A DNA stretch of 64,000 bases from CAADGY01 sp900696665 (GTDB lineage: Bacteria > Acidobacteriota > Terriglobia > Bryobacterales > Bryobacteraceae): assembly GCA_035063885.1 (NCBI GenBank), contig JAPSFM010000019.1, positions 1 through 64,000 of the forward strand, in the 5' to 3' direction. Positions within the stretch are counted from its first letter, which is position 1; every line of letters starts with the position of its first letter. Made by a program: the position numbers and the translations under genes. Shown here one piece after another: positions 35,634 to 44,247 of this stretch. Below the pieces are notes generated by a model that saw only the letters and a program-made list of their open reading frames with translations, was not told the origin of the DNA and made no database searches.

Positions 35634-36767
35634 ATGAGGACAGCGGCATACGGCAAGGGAACCGTTCATGCGCCGGAGCATCTGAGTTTCTCCGACCCTG
35701 CTACCGGCGCCCGAATACATCAGTTGACGAATCATCCGTCGATCAACCACTTGACCTATTTTCTTCAGTCCTCCTTCACACCGGATTCGCGCACGCTCAT
35801 TTTCATTTCGTATCGAACCGGAAGCGCACAGCTTTTCGAGGCATCGTTTCCCGGCGGCGCCATACGGCAACTGACGGACGGCGCTCCCATTCATCCCTAT
35901 TCGCCCGCGCTCCATCCGGACGGTAACGGGGTATTTTTTGTGCGGGGCGGCGGCATCTGGTTTCTGGACCGGCAGCCGCTTACAGAACGCTGCATCGTGG
36001 AACTCCCCGGCGTACAATTGGGCGAATGCACTCTGGGAGCCGGCGGCGAATGGCTCACAGCGGCGGCAAAACGGGATTCCGGGCATGGCCTCTTCACGGG
36101 CCGCGCGGATGGAACGGAGTGGACGTTCATTCCGTTTTCGCGCACCGTCATTCACCCGCAGTTTCATCCTCGCGAACCAGAATGGCTGGAGTTCGCGGCG
36201 GACCCGGCGCCCCGCATGTATCGTGTCCGGCGGGACGGTACGGGTATGGAATGCCTGTATGAACAGAGTGACCAGGAATGGATCACACACGAGACATTCC
36301 TCGGCCGTACGGGGGACATCGTGTTTGTGCAATGGCCGAAGGCGCTGTTCCGGCTGGATTGGACAACGAAAGCGATTACACAGGTCACCGGTTACAAGGT
36401 GTGGCACATCAGCCCAAACAGCACCGGCGAACGCGTGCTCTGCGACACGAATCATCCCGATGAAGGGATCTTTGAAATCGATATAGAAACCGGAACGCGG
36501 CGCCAGGTGTGCCTGACGGAATCCAGCAATGGGGGCGCGCAGTGGTCAAAGGACCATTTCGCTACAGCCGAGGATTTCCAAGCGGCGTGGAAATCGGATG
36601 CGGGACGGCCCTTAAGCTGGCTCGAAGTTCCCACGGACACCGTCTACGGACCGCAATGGACACACCCGCACCCTTGTTATTCGCCGGATGAAAAGCTGGT
36701 GACGTTCACCAGCGACCGCACCGGACACTCGCAGATTTACGTGGCGGAGCTAGAGTCCCGCGCGTGA
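35634..36767 (+). CDS. oligogalacturonate-lyase-like beta-propeller (PL22 type)
   Basis: A 377-residue protein without signal peptide. I chose ATG 35634; a TTG at 35604 overlaps the GH116 stop. The seven-bladed propeller pattern is evident (FTPDSRTLIFISYRTGSAQLF, YSPDEKLVTFTSDRTGHSQIY). Conserved His residues of the PL22 active site fit HPQFHP, THETF and THPHPCYSPDE. Cytoplasmic PL22 enzymes split unsaturated oligogalacturonides from pectin. It follows GH116 by 26 nt, so it is likely in the same operon. A role outside pectin breakdown cannot be excluded. Its end overlaps the convergent DUF6807 gene by 18 bp. Confidence 0.8.
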   Translation: MRTAAYGKGTVHAPEHLSFSDPATGARIHQLTNHPSINHLTYFLQSSFTPDSRTLIFISYRTGSAQLFEASFPGGAIRQLTDGAPIHPYSPALHPDGNGVFFVRGGGIWFLDRQPLTERCIVELPGVQLGECTLGAGGEWLTAAAKRDSGHGLFTGRADGTEWTFIPFSRTVIHPQFHPREPEWLEFAADPAPRMYRVRRDGTGMECLYEQSDQEWITHETFLGRTGDIVFVQWPKALFRLDWTTKAITQVTGYKVWHISPNSTGERVLCDTNHPDEGIFEIDIETGTRRQVCLTESSNGGAQWSKDHFATAEDFQAAWKSDAGRPLSWLEVPTDTVYGPQWTHPHPCYSPDEKLVTFTSDRTGHSQIYVAELESRA

Positions 36768-37640
36768 GACTTCCGAAGCGGGGCCTTTCGAAAACACGGT
36801 CACGCGGTACTTCAGTGCGAGCGGTTCGCCACGCCGGAGCGTATAGCTTCCAAGCCCCGGCCAGCCGACACCAAGATAGCCATAGTGCCGCAGGCACCAG
36901 CCATTCGGTGTGCCGGGATTGGACGGGTCCACATCGATACGCACACCAACCCGTTTGCCTTCCATCGTCCCTTCGAGTTGCGCCCAAGGGTGCCGGGTCA
37001 AGTCGCTGTCCCGCTCGAGACGGCCTTGGTCCGTATGGATCACGGTGTCTTGGCGAGGCGCGAACCGGATGTGCAATCCGCCATACCCTTTCACTTCGCG
37101 CCCTTGGATTTCGACAGGCTCTCCGGCTGCTTCAAAAGTAAGGGTCAACCTTAACTCGCGGCGGTTGTCCGCCGCCGGCATGGCTTCTATCGCGACGGTC
37201 TCTTTGACGATCTTTCGGTCTCCGGCGAACCATCCGTTTTCAACGGTGACGCTCGCGCTGCGCTTGCCCGCGTCCCGTTTCAACCACTGAACAAAGCGCT
37301 GACGCATGCCCTGAACCGCCCACATGTCGTAAGTCTGCCCTTCGAAACGTACAATGGGCCACGCCCAGCAAAGCCCCCGATGATGCGGGTGATCTTTCGG
37401 AAAATCGCCGGTGACGACCGTACCGTCAGGCGCATAAAGAGGATGGATATAGCTTGAGCGGCGGTATTTCTCATCCGTGCCCGCCTTCAATACCGGCTGA
37501 TAAATGTACACGAAAACAGGTTTGCCGTTTTCCGTCAGTTCCAGGCCCGACGTGCCGCTCTGGCGGAATTGAAATCCGCTCTCGGCTCTGCCACTGGTCG
37601 TTGTCCACAGCGCCAGCAGGCAAACCAACAACCGGCTCAT
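36750..37640 (-). CDS. exported DUF6807 (PmoA-like) protein
   Basis: A 296-residue protein with a signal peptide (SRLLVCLLALWTTTSGRA). The sequence HPLYAPDGTVVTGDFPKDHP followed by HRGLCWAW is the hallmark of the family once named PmoA-like; despite the name these are not methane monooxygenases. The family often accompanies Gfo/Idh/MocA oxidoreductases in sugar loci, as here: its ATG overlaps the TGA of the oxidoreductase (ATGA). The biochemical role is unknown. Confidence 0.85.
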   Translation of the reverse strand: MSRLLVCLLALWTTTSGRAESGFQFRQSGTSGLELTENGKPVFVYIYQPVLKAGTDEKYRRSSYIHPLYAPDGTVVTGDFPKDHPHHRGLCWAWPIVRFEGQTYDMWAVQGMRQRFVQWLKRDAGKRSASVTVENGWFAGDRKIVKETVAIEAMPAADNRRELRLTLTFEAAGEPVEIQGREVKGYGGLHIRFAPRQDTVIHTDQGRLERDSDLTRHPWAQLEGTMEGKRVGVRIDVDPSNPGTPNGWCLRHYGYLGVGWPGLGSYTLRRGEPLALKYRVTVFSKGPASEVSRAGL

Positions 37641-38857
37641 ATGTTAACGATCCTCTCACCGGCTTTGTCCCACTTCAGGTACTTGCGCCGTTGAAGCGAC
37701 AGCACGCCGAACTGGCACGCTACTACACCGTAATAGCCGAGCATCTCGTCGCATTTCAGAGGTTCATTGAAGCGGATTGCCCGAAGCAGGTTGCGCAGGT
37801 GCAGCTCAGTATCTTCACCGCCCGTCTTCACATGCACAATCTCCTTCATCTCTTTCTCGTACAGTTTCTGCGGATGAATCGTGAATCCGGTGGGAGTGAA
37901 CTCGAGCGTAGCCCTGTGCCCCCGCAGGACGTGATCCACGGGTGTGTCGTTCGCCAGCGACGAAATGAGCAATACCGTGGGACCGCCGGGGTAGTCGAGA
38001 ATGACGTTTATGGTGTCGGGAACTTCGGCTTTGCTTTCGGTGAATTGAAAAGTTCCGCCGTGAGCCGACCCAAACTCCGGAAAGGTCAACCCGAGGGCCT
38101 TGATAATGCGTGTCACTCTGTGAACGAACAGGCCAGCCGGAACGCCGCCTGAATAGTCGTAGTAGCGGATCCAGTTGAAATACCGCTCGGGATCCCACGG
38201 CCGGTGTTTCGCGGGACCTTGAAACAGATCCCAATTGAGGTTCACCCCGGGTTTCGCATCGGAATCGAAAGGCTTCAGCCAGTAATCGCCGCGGTAATTC
38301 CGCGAGTAGTCAATCTGGGCGATGACCACCTTTCCGAGCACACCGTCTTTCACGTATTTGTAAGCGGTCTCATAGGAGTCGTCCGACATTCCCTGGACTC
38401 CCACTTGCATCTTGACGCCGGTTTCGCGGATCTTGGCCACCACGCGCTTGGCCTCCTCCACCGTATGCGTCATGGGTTTTTCGCAATAGATGTGCTTGCC
38501 CGCGCTGGCAGCGTCGATCGCCATCTGGGCGTGCCAGTGGTCCGGTGTAGCGATAACGACGAAGTCGATATCCTTGTCTTCAAGCAGGCGCCGGTAATCC
38601 TGGTAGGGTTTAGCCCCGGTCATTTGCGCCGCCTGCTGCGCACGCTTGTCGAAGACATCGCAGACGGCCGTGACATCCACGGCATCCGCTTCCTTCATTT
38701 TGAGTAGTGTGGCTATGTGGGCACGTACGCCGCGAATCCCGCACCCAATGACACCACCCCGGAGCCGGTCCGGCGCCGGGCGCTGCTGCGCGAGGGCGCG
38801 GGTCCCTGCCAGGGACACAGCGCCCACCGCAAGTTGACGGCGAGTCCATTCCTTCAT
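37637..38857 (-). CDS. exported Gfo/Idh/MocA-family oxidoreductase, Tat-type leader
   Basis: A 406-residue enzyme with a twin-arginine leader (WTRRQLAVGAVSLAGTRALAQ). The Rossmann domain has GVIGCGIRG, AVCDVFDKRAQQAAQ, DYRRLLEDKDIDFVVIATPDHWHA and the catalytic CEKPM. The C-terminal domain has DYSGGVPAGLFVHR. It is placed between the Oar receptor (3 nt upstream) and the DUF6807 gene (ATGA overlap), so receptor, oxidoreductase and DUF6807 protein form one operon. NAD(P)-dependent oxidation of a sugar or glycoside delivered by the receptor is a reasonable guess; substrate unknown. Confidence 0.9.
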   Translation of the reverse strand: MKEWTRRQLAVGAVSLAGTRALAQQRPAPDRLRGGVIGCGIRGVRAHIATLLKMKEADAVDVTAVCDVFDKRAQQAAQMTGAKPYQDYRRLLEDKDIDFVVIATPDHWHAQMAIDAASAGKHIYCEKPMTHTVEEAKRVVAKIRETGVKMQVGVQGMSDDSYETAYKYVKDGVLGKVVIAQIDYSRNYRGDYWLKPFDSDAKPGVNLNWDLFQGPAKHRPWDPERYFNWIRYYDYSGGVPAGLFVHRVTRIIKALGLTFPEFGSAHGGTFQFTESKAEVPDTINVILDYPGGPTVLLISSLANDTPVDHVLRGHRATLEFTPTGFTIHPQKLYEKEMKEIVHVKTGGEDTELHLRNLLRAIRFNEPLKCDEMLGYYGVVACQFGVLSLQRRKYLKWDKAGERIVNI

Positions 38858-38860
38858 CGC

Positions 38861-41800
38861 CTAGAATTCTAGCCGAAGAGCGAACCGGAAGACACGCTCA
38901 TCGGCCCGCGCTCCCGTAATCGACATGAAGTTGCCGAGATTCGTGATGGTGCCGCCGGGAGTGACGCTCATATTCGATACGTTGGCGCCGGGGTTGTTAA
39001 AGTGTGGGGTATTCGTGATATTGAAGCCCTCCGCACGTAACTGCAATCGGAACCGCTCCGTCAGCGGAAAGAACCGCGAGAGGCTGATATCAGCGTTGAC
39101 CACGCCGGGGCCACGAAGGATGTTCCGTCCGGTGGAGCCGAAACGGACGGTGGTAACCGACCGGAAGGCCAGCGGATCATAAAAGGGGACATTGCGTCCC
39201 ACCCCGCCGAACTTTTCCACCTCCGGCTTTACCTGGTCCGCTGTCTGTGAATTGCCGGGAGCGTTCAGGGAAGCGCCCGAAGCGCTCACGGTGAACGGGG
39301 TCCCGGTATAGGAGCTGAAGATGCTGCTAAGCTGCCAGTTGCGCAGAATCTGGGAAACAAACCCGTCCTGCAGAAATGCTTTTCCGGGACCGAATGGCGG
39401 CTCGAAAATGAAAGCGGCTTGCAGAATGTGGGTACGGTCGTAACCCGCGAGCGCGCGATTCCTGTGCATCACATCGGGGTAATTCCACCCTACCGACGCC
39501 CACCCGTCTTCGTCAGTCGCATTGATCGCCTTCGAGAAAGTGTACGCCCCTTTCATCTGAAAACCACCGCTGAACTGCCGGTTGAAACTCACTTGCAGCG
39601 CATGATAGTTGGCATTCAAAAAACCATCCCACATGTTGGTATCGACGGCGCGCCCGAGCGTGGCGTTCAGCGGACGGCCGCTGTTACCTCGCCCCGGCGC
39701 AGCGGCGTTGATATTGCGGTCCGCCAGCGCATGCACCGTTTGTGTGCCGACGTAGCCGAATGTCGTGATGAACTGCGACGGCAGTTTCCTTTCAACAATA
39801 AAGTTCCAGGATTGAATGTAGCCGCGATTCAGCCGTCCTCCCCAGGGACTTCGATTGGCCACCGTGGATGGCAGCGCGATGAAACCGCTGTTGATGTCCG
39901 GCCCGGAGAACTCCGGAATGCCCAGTTCAATCGGCCGGTATGGCAGGAAGGAGTTGTCACCGTTGAAGCGCTGATCGATGGTAGCCGGATAGGGTCCGCG
40001 CAGAGGCCGCGAAAATGGCAGTGGATCGTATGTAATTCCATAGCCGCTGCGGATCACAGTCGAGGTCCCGAGCCGGTAGGCAAAACCCACACGCGGAGCG
40101 AACAACTTCTTGCTCACGGTGATGCCGACATTATCCGGATTACCGCCGCGCCGCCCGATAATCACCTGGTTTGTCTCCGGGTCGTACCGCTCCAGACCGC
40201 GGTCCGCGCGCGTCATCAGCGGGTAGTATTCGTATCGCAATCCGAGCGAAAGCGTGAGGTGCGGGGTAACTTGCCACCGGTCGCGTGCGTACCAACCGAA
40301 CTGCCATTCGCGCCCGGTCATAGTGAGATATTGCAAGCTCTTTCCCATCCCGTTAGGTAATCCCAGCAGGAAAGCAGCATAGGAGTTGAACTGGTTCGGC
40401 GCGGCGCCCCCATTCAGCGCGGTCTCCGCGCCGCCGAACGCGAATACACCGCGCGGATTATTCAGTTCCGGCTGCCAGTGATTCAATTGATGCCTGACGA
40501 CATCAAAGCCGAATCGCAGTTCGTGCGCTCCCATCGTCAAGCTCGCGTTGTGCGACGACGTATAGCTCTGGTCGGCGTAGAAGTTCGGCCGCGGGTTGTC
40601 GCCGTTACCCATCGCCGTATATCCGGAGATGCTGAAGTTGGGCATTCCGCTCTGCCGGATATCCGGCCCGTTGGTGCCTGGAATTCCCAGCACGTCGAGT
40701 CCGAAGTTCGTGCCGTAGTCCGGGTTCGTCGCATCCTGCTTCATCCTGGTCCAGCCGAGCGTGCCGTCCATTACGAACCGCGGTGAAAACGTCCAGGTAT
40801 GACCGATCGTGGAAATCTGAGTCAGTGTATGCGCCTTGCCCGGTGCGCTTCCGGAGCACGCCGCGGGGCCGCCCGCTTCACCGAGCGCGAAATTGCATTG
40901 CGGATTGGCATTCATCGCGCTGTATTTCGCAAACAAGGCGTGGCTGTCGCTGCGATTCCAGTTCACCTTCACATCGAAGTTGTCGCGATCGAATATCTGC
41001 GTGCCGTCCTTGAAGTAGTTCGATGCAGTTCCACTCAGATTCGGCTCAGGAGCCAGCGCTTGCATCTTCCTCGTAATCGCACTCTGGCGATTCAGTGGAA
41101 CGATGTTATTCGCGAACGGAGTGCGTCCGCGCCCGTCGGGAGTTCCCGTAGCCGGATCGTATATCGTCGTGGGGAACGTACTGAAGTCGCCCGCACGTTG
41201 CGCCGCTGTTGCTAACGTATACAAGTTCGAGGAACTCACACGCTCGCGCATACCTTCCCATCCTCCGAAGAAGAACAGCTTGTTCTTCACAATGGGTCCG
41301 CCGAGAGTGAATCCGTCCATGTTGCGGGTGTTCTTCGGAAGCCGGTTCCCGGCGAAGAAAAAGTTCTTTGCGGCAAGATGATTGTTGGTGTGATAAGCAA
41401 AAACCGAACCGTGCATTTCGTTCGTGCCGGATTTCGTCACAACCGTGACGGCTGCCCCGCCGGCCATTCCCTGTTCCGCATCGAAGTTATTTGTTGCGAT
41501 GCTGACGGTTTCGACCGTCTCGGACGGCGCTACATACGCCGTATGGTGAGGTAGCCAGATGTAAAGATTCACTGCTCCGTCAAGCCGCGTAATGTTGTTG
41601 TTCCGGTTGGTGCCGTTGATGTTCGTGGTCAAGGCACGCGCCGGTGCGCCTTGAATGCTGTTCTGTGTCGTGGATGGCGTAGCGCCGGGCACCAGATCAA
41701 TCAGACTCTGGTAGTTCCGGTAGCCGCCCAATGGAAGGCTCGTCACTTCCTTGGCGCCGATTTCCATGTGAACATCCGCCTTGTCCGTTTGCAGCAAGGC

Positions 41801-42178
41801 AGCCGCGGCGCTGACAGTAACCTGTTCTGTCGTGGCTCCCAGTTCCAACTTCACGTCGACGCGCGTGACATTGTTGGGGGTTGCGGCAACATTCGTTTGA
41901 ACGAATGGACGAAAACCCTGCGCGGCAACCCTCAGTTCATAGCTTCCAGGCACGAGGTTTGGAACCGAAAAGCGCCCGGCGTTGTCCGTGGTGATTTCCC
42001 GAGTCTGGCCTGTACCGGCGCTCGTCAGCGTGACGTTCGCACCCGGTATCACAGCGCCGCTCTGGTCCTGTACTGTGCCTACTACCGATCCATACAATAC
42101 CTGCGCGTGCATGGATGGCGTGAGCAGTCCAATGAGGACCAGGATCCCCACTGCAAAAAACATCAATCTCACCTGCAT
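38861..42178 (-). CDS. Oar-like TonB-dependent receptor with carboxypeptidase-regulatory-like domain
   Basis: A 1,105-residue outer-membrane receptor. ATG 42178 has GGGGAGG at about 8 nt spacing. A signal peptide (MFFAVGILVLIGLLTPSMHAQ) is followed by an Ig-like domain (YGSVVGTVQDQSGAVIPGAN), a plug (LPLGGYRNYQSLIDLVPG; TRLDGAVNLYIW; AAVTVVTKSGTNEMHG) and the barrel, ending in RLEF with terminal Phe. It leads an operon with a Gfo/Idh oxidoreductase and a DUF6807 protein, so a glycan-derived substrate is likely. A sigma-70-like promoter is visible upstream at 42225-42252. Confidence 0.92.
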   Translation of the reverse strand: MQVRLMFFAVGILVLIGLLTPSMHAQVLYGSVVGTVQDQSGAVIPGANVTLTSAGTGQTREITTDNAGRFSVPNLVPGSYELRVAAQGFRPFVQTNVAATPNNVTRVDVKLELGATTEQVTVSAAAALLQTDKADVHMEIGAKEVTSLPLGGYRNYQSLIDLVPGATPSTTQNSIQGAPARALTTNINGTNRNNNITRLDGAVNLYIWLPHHTAYVAPSETVETVSIATNNFDAEQGMAGGAAVTVVTKSGTNEMHGSVFAYHTNNHLAAKNFFFAGNRLPKNTRNMDGFTLGGPIVKNKLFFFGGWEGMRERVSSSNLYTLATAAQRAGDFSTFPTTIYDPATGTPDGRGRTPFANNIVPLNRQSAITRKMQALAPEPNLSGTASNYFKDGTQIFDRDNFDVKVNWNRSDSHALFAKYSAMNANPQCNFALGEAGGPAACSGSAPGKAHTLTQISTIGHTWTFSPRFVMDGTLGWTRMKQDATNPDYGTNFGLDVLGIPGTNGPDIRQSGMPNFSISGYTAMGNGDNPRPNFYADQSYTSSHNASLTMGAHELRFGFDVVRHQLNHWQPELNNPRGVFAFGGAETALNGGAAPNQFNSYAAFLLGLPNGMGKSLQYLTMTGREWQFGWYARDRWQVTPHLTLSLGLRYEYYPLMTRADRGLERYDPETNQVIIGRRGGNPDNVGITVSKKLFAPRVGFAYRLGTSTVIRSGYGITYDPLPFSRPLRGPYPATIDQRFNGDNSFLPYRPIELGIPEFSGPDINSGFIALPSTVANRSPWGGRLNRGYIQSWNFIVERKLPSQFITTFGYVGTQTVHALADRNINAAAPGRGNSGRPLNATLGRAVDTNMWDGFLNANYHALQVSFNRQFSGGFQMKGAYTFSKAINATDEDGWASVGWNYPDVMHRNRALAGYDRTHILQAAFIFEPPFGPGKAFLQDGFVSQILRNWQLSSIFSSYTGTPFTVSASGASLNAPGNSQTADQVKPEVEKFGGVGRNVPFYDPLAFRSVTTVRFGSTGRNILRGPGVVNADISLSRFFPLTERFRLQLRAEGFNITNTPHFNNPGANVSNMSVTPGGTITNLGNFMSITGARADERVFRFALRLEF

Positions 42179-42224
42179 AGTGATTTCCTCCCCAAGCTGT
42201 GTGACTAATGCTCAGTGAGTCGAT

Positions 42225-42252
42225 CGTATACCGATGCAAGGAAGTAAGTCAA
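42225..42252 (-). promoter_or_regulatory. sigma-70-like promoter for the Oar receptor operon
   Basis: On the minus strand TTGACT (42252-42247) and TATACG (42230-42225) are separated by 16 nt. They lie 47 nt or more upstream of the receptor ATG at 42178. Match to consensus is good at -35 and fair at -10; no transcript data. Confidence 0.5.
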
Positions 42253-42294
42253 AGGAAAACGGACTGAACACACACCCGCCGGAGCCAGTTCCGT

Positions 42295-42325
42295 GAGGAG
42301 CGGGCGAAATCGTGTCCCGCCCCTC
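42295..42325 (-). terminator. possible terminator hairpin after mddA
   Basis: GAGG-A-GCGGG pairs with CCCGC-C-CCTC (one A/C mismatch) around an 11-nt loop, 14 nt past the mddA stop. There is no T-run, so factor-independent termination is doubtful. Confidence 0.35.
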
Positions 42326-42338
42326 GTATGTCGAGTCT

Positions 42339-43127
42339 CTATTGATTCGGCACTGCGGCTGGCGTTGGCGTGGAAGCCGGTGCCGGCTCTGAACTAACAC
42401 TTGTTTGAAGGGATGGGATGATCATCGGCACCTGTTCCCGGTAACGCCGGTACTTTTCTCCGTGCGCAACTATCAGGTCGCGCTCTTCGAACCGGATTGC
42501 TACCAGGATGTAGGCGGTTGTCATTACAGCGAAGAACAGATGAGCCACCGTCATGACCGGTGCGGCCCAGAACGCCAGCAGCCAACCAACATAGAGTGGG
42601 TGCCGGACATAGCGGTAAAAGAACGGTGTCCGGAACTCCAGTTGAGTATACTTGCGCCCAGTCAAATACAAGTACACCTGCCGCAACCCAAACAGATCGA
42701 AGTGATTAATCAGAAACGTGCTGACCAGCACGATGAGCAGGCCGGCCGCATACAAGCCAAAGACGATCGTTTGACCCGTTCCGCCGTCAATGTTCCAGAT
42801 CACGCCTCCCATCGGCCGCCATTGCCAGAACATCAACAGTAGCGCCAGGCTGGAGAACAACACATACGTGCTGCGCTCCACCGGCACCGGCACGATGCGC
42901 GTCCACGCCCGCTTGAACGCTGGCCGCGCCATAATGCTGTGCTGCAATGCAAACAGCGCCAGGAGAAGAGCATCGATCACCAGTGCGGTGAACACCGGAT
43001 CTTCACGGCCGGAATCAATCGATTTAGGTACGCCGAAGTTTCCCAGAAAACCAATCGCGTATAACAGTGTGGCGAAGAACACGCCATAGCACGCGATACC
43101 GTAAGCAAACGCAACGATCCGCTTCAT
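42339..43127 (-). CDS. mddA: methanethiol S-methyltransferase (isoprenylcysteine methyltransferase-like)
   Basis: A 262-residue polytopic membrane protein; the ATG at 43127 follows GGAGG with 9-nt spacing, which rejects the 59 extra codons upstream. The sequence matches the MddA group: LYAIGFLGNFGVPKSIDSG, LQHSIMARPAFKRAWTR, PVERSTYVLFSSLALLL, INHFDLFGLRQV and YRYVRHPLYVGWLLAFW. MddA methylates methanethiol to dimethyl sulfide using SAM. The C-terminal tail is Pro/Ala/Ser-rich and looks like an add-on. It is divergent from an AraC-type regulator. General ICMT-like methyltransferase is the fallback name. Confidence 0.85.
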   Translation of the reverse strand: MKRIVAFAYGIACYGVFFATLLYAIGFLGNFGVPKSIDSGREDPVFTALVIDALLLALFALQHSIMARPAFKRAWTRIVPVPVERSTYVLFSSLALLLMFWQWRPMGGVIWNIDGGTGQTIVFGLYAAGLLIVLVSTFLINHFDLFGLRQVYLYLTGRKYTQLEFRTPFFYRYVRHPLYVGWLLAFWAAPVMTVAHLFFAVMTTAYILVAIRFEERDLIVAHGEKYRRYREQVPMIIPSLQTSVSSEPAPASTPTPAAVPNQ

Positions 43128-43263
43128 TTTGAATGTCCTCCAGTTGGAATCAGATTTGATGCCAGCCCCTTCATAGAAAGAAGCGTTGAAAGCGGCACCC
43201 TGAATTTGACCGGACGTCTGTTTGTCTTGCTCCCGCGGCGGTAAGATATGGCTAATCGCACCC

Positions 43264-44247
43264 TTGGATGCCCTGTCTGAAGTACTGAAATTCGTCACGC
43301 TCAAAGGCGCGTTATTCTATAACGCGGAGTTTTCTGCTCCATGGAGCGTCCGGTCACCGGCGTCCGCCTCAATCGCGGCGCATCTGTGCGCGGAAGCCGC
43401 GCACGTCATCATCTACCATCTCGTGACAGAGGGCGGCGCCTGGGTCCAACTCAAAAATGGCCCGAGGGTCAATCTTCGCGCCGGTGACATTGTGATGTTC
43501 CCGCACGGCCATCCGCACCTGATGGGCAGTGGAACTCCGTCGGCGCCCGTCGACAACGAAAGGGAGTTGGAACGAATTCTGTCGCAAGGGCTCGAAGTAA
43601 TTCGAATGGGCGGTGGCGGCCAGATCACAAAACTGGTGTGCGGGTACATGGTTTGCGAGCCCCGGATCAACGATCTTTTGTTAAGCGGACTTCCTTCGCT
43701 GCTCACCATCCATATACGGGACGATCCGACCGGTGTATGGCTCGAGGATTCTATCCGGTTCTTCATGGCACATGCCGCTTCGTCCGCGGCTGGGGCGGAA
43801 GCTGTGCTGGGAAGACTTTCCGAAGTCTTATTTATCGAAACACTGCGCCGCTATATCGCGCTGTTGCCAACTGCCGAGACAGGCTGGCTGGCGGGTGCGC
43901 GGGACCCGGAGGTAGGAAAGGCGCTCGCCCTGTTGCATCGCGAACCCGCTCGTCACTGGACAATCGCGGACCTTGCGGCTTCGGCTGGAGTGTCTCGCGC
44001 TGTATTAGCAGAACGTTTTCGTCATTACCTGGGTGAGCCGCCGATCACCTACTTGAGACGGTGGCGCCTGAACCTGGGTGCACGCTTACTCACGACAACC
44101 AGCCACAGTGTTGCCCAAGTCGCGGCCCTCTCCGGCTACGACTCTGAAGCTGCTTTCAACCGCGCCTTCAAGGGCAGTTTCGGCGTACCGCCGGCCCGTT
44201 TCCGGAGGGATTCAAGATCAAAGCGCACGGCCGGCGCAAGCACCTGA
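43264..44247 (+). CDS. AraC-family regulator with cupin sensor domain
   Basis: A 327-residue regulator. The start is uncertain: TTG 43264 (LDALSEVLKFV) matches the usual N-terminus of cupin_6 AraC proteins, and TTG 43222 is an alternative. The N-terminal cupin domain contains YHLVTEGGAWVQL and DIVMFPHGHPHLMG; the C-terminal part has two helix-turn-helix motifs (WTIADLAASAGVSRAVLAERF; VAQVAALSGYDSEAAFNRAFKGSFG). It is divergent from mddA by about 137 bp, so mddA is the obvious candidate target. Its last 30 bp overlap the convergent flavoprotein gene. Confidence 0.87.
   Translation: MDALSEVLKFVTLKGALFYNAEFSAPWSVRSPASASIAAHLCAEAAHVIIYHLVTEGGAWVQLKNGPRVNLRAGDIVMFPHGHPHLMGSGTPSAPVDNERELERILSQGLEVIRMGGGGQITKLVCGYMVCEPRINDLLLSGLPSLLTIHIRDDPTGVWLEDSIRFFMAHAASSAAGAEAVLGRLSEVLFIETLRRYIALLPTAETGWLAGARDPEVGKALALLHREPARHWTIADLAASAGVSRAVLAERFRHYLGEPPITYLRRWRLNLGARLLTTTSHSVAQVAALSGYDSEAAFNRAFKGSFGVPPARFRRDSRSKRTAGAST

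Noticed and set aside
35274..36455. Minus-strand open frame of 393 codons
   Set aside because: It runs across the ends of GH116 and the propeller gene, both well supported; the product is Arg/His/Cys-rich and looks like a shadow frame in GC-rich DNA.
36750..37640. Methane monooxygenase subunit
   Set aside because: The family name PmoA-like is historical; the sequence has a signal peptide and DUF6807 motifs, and no pmoB/C genes are near.
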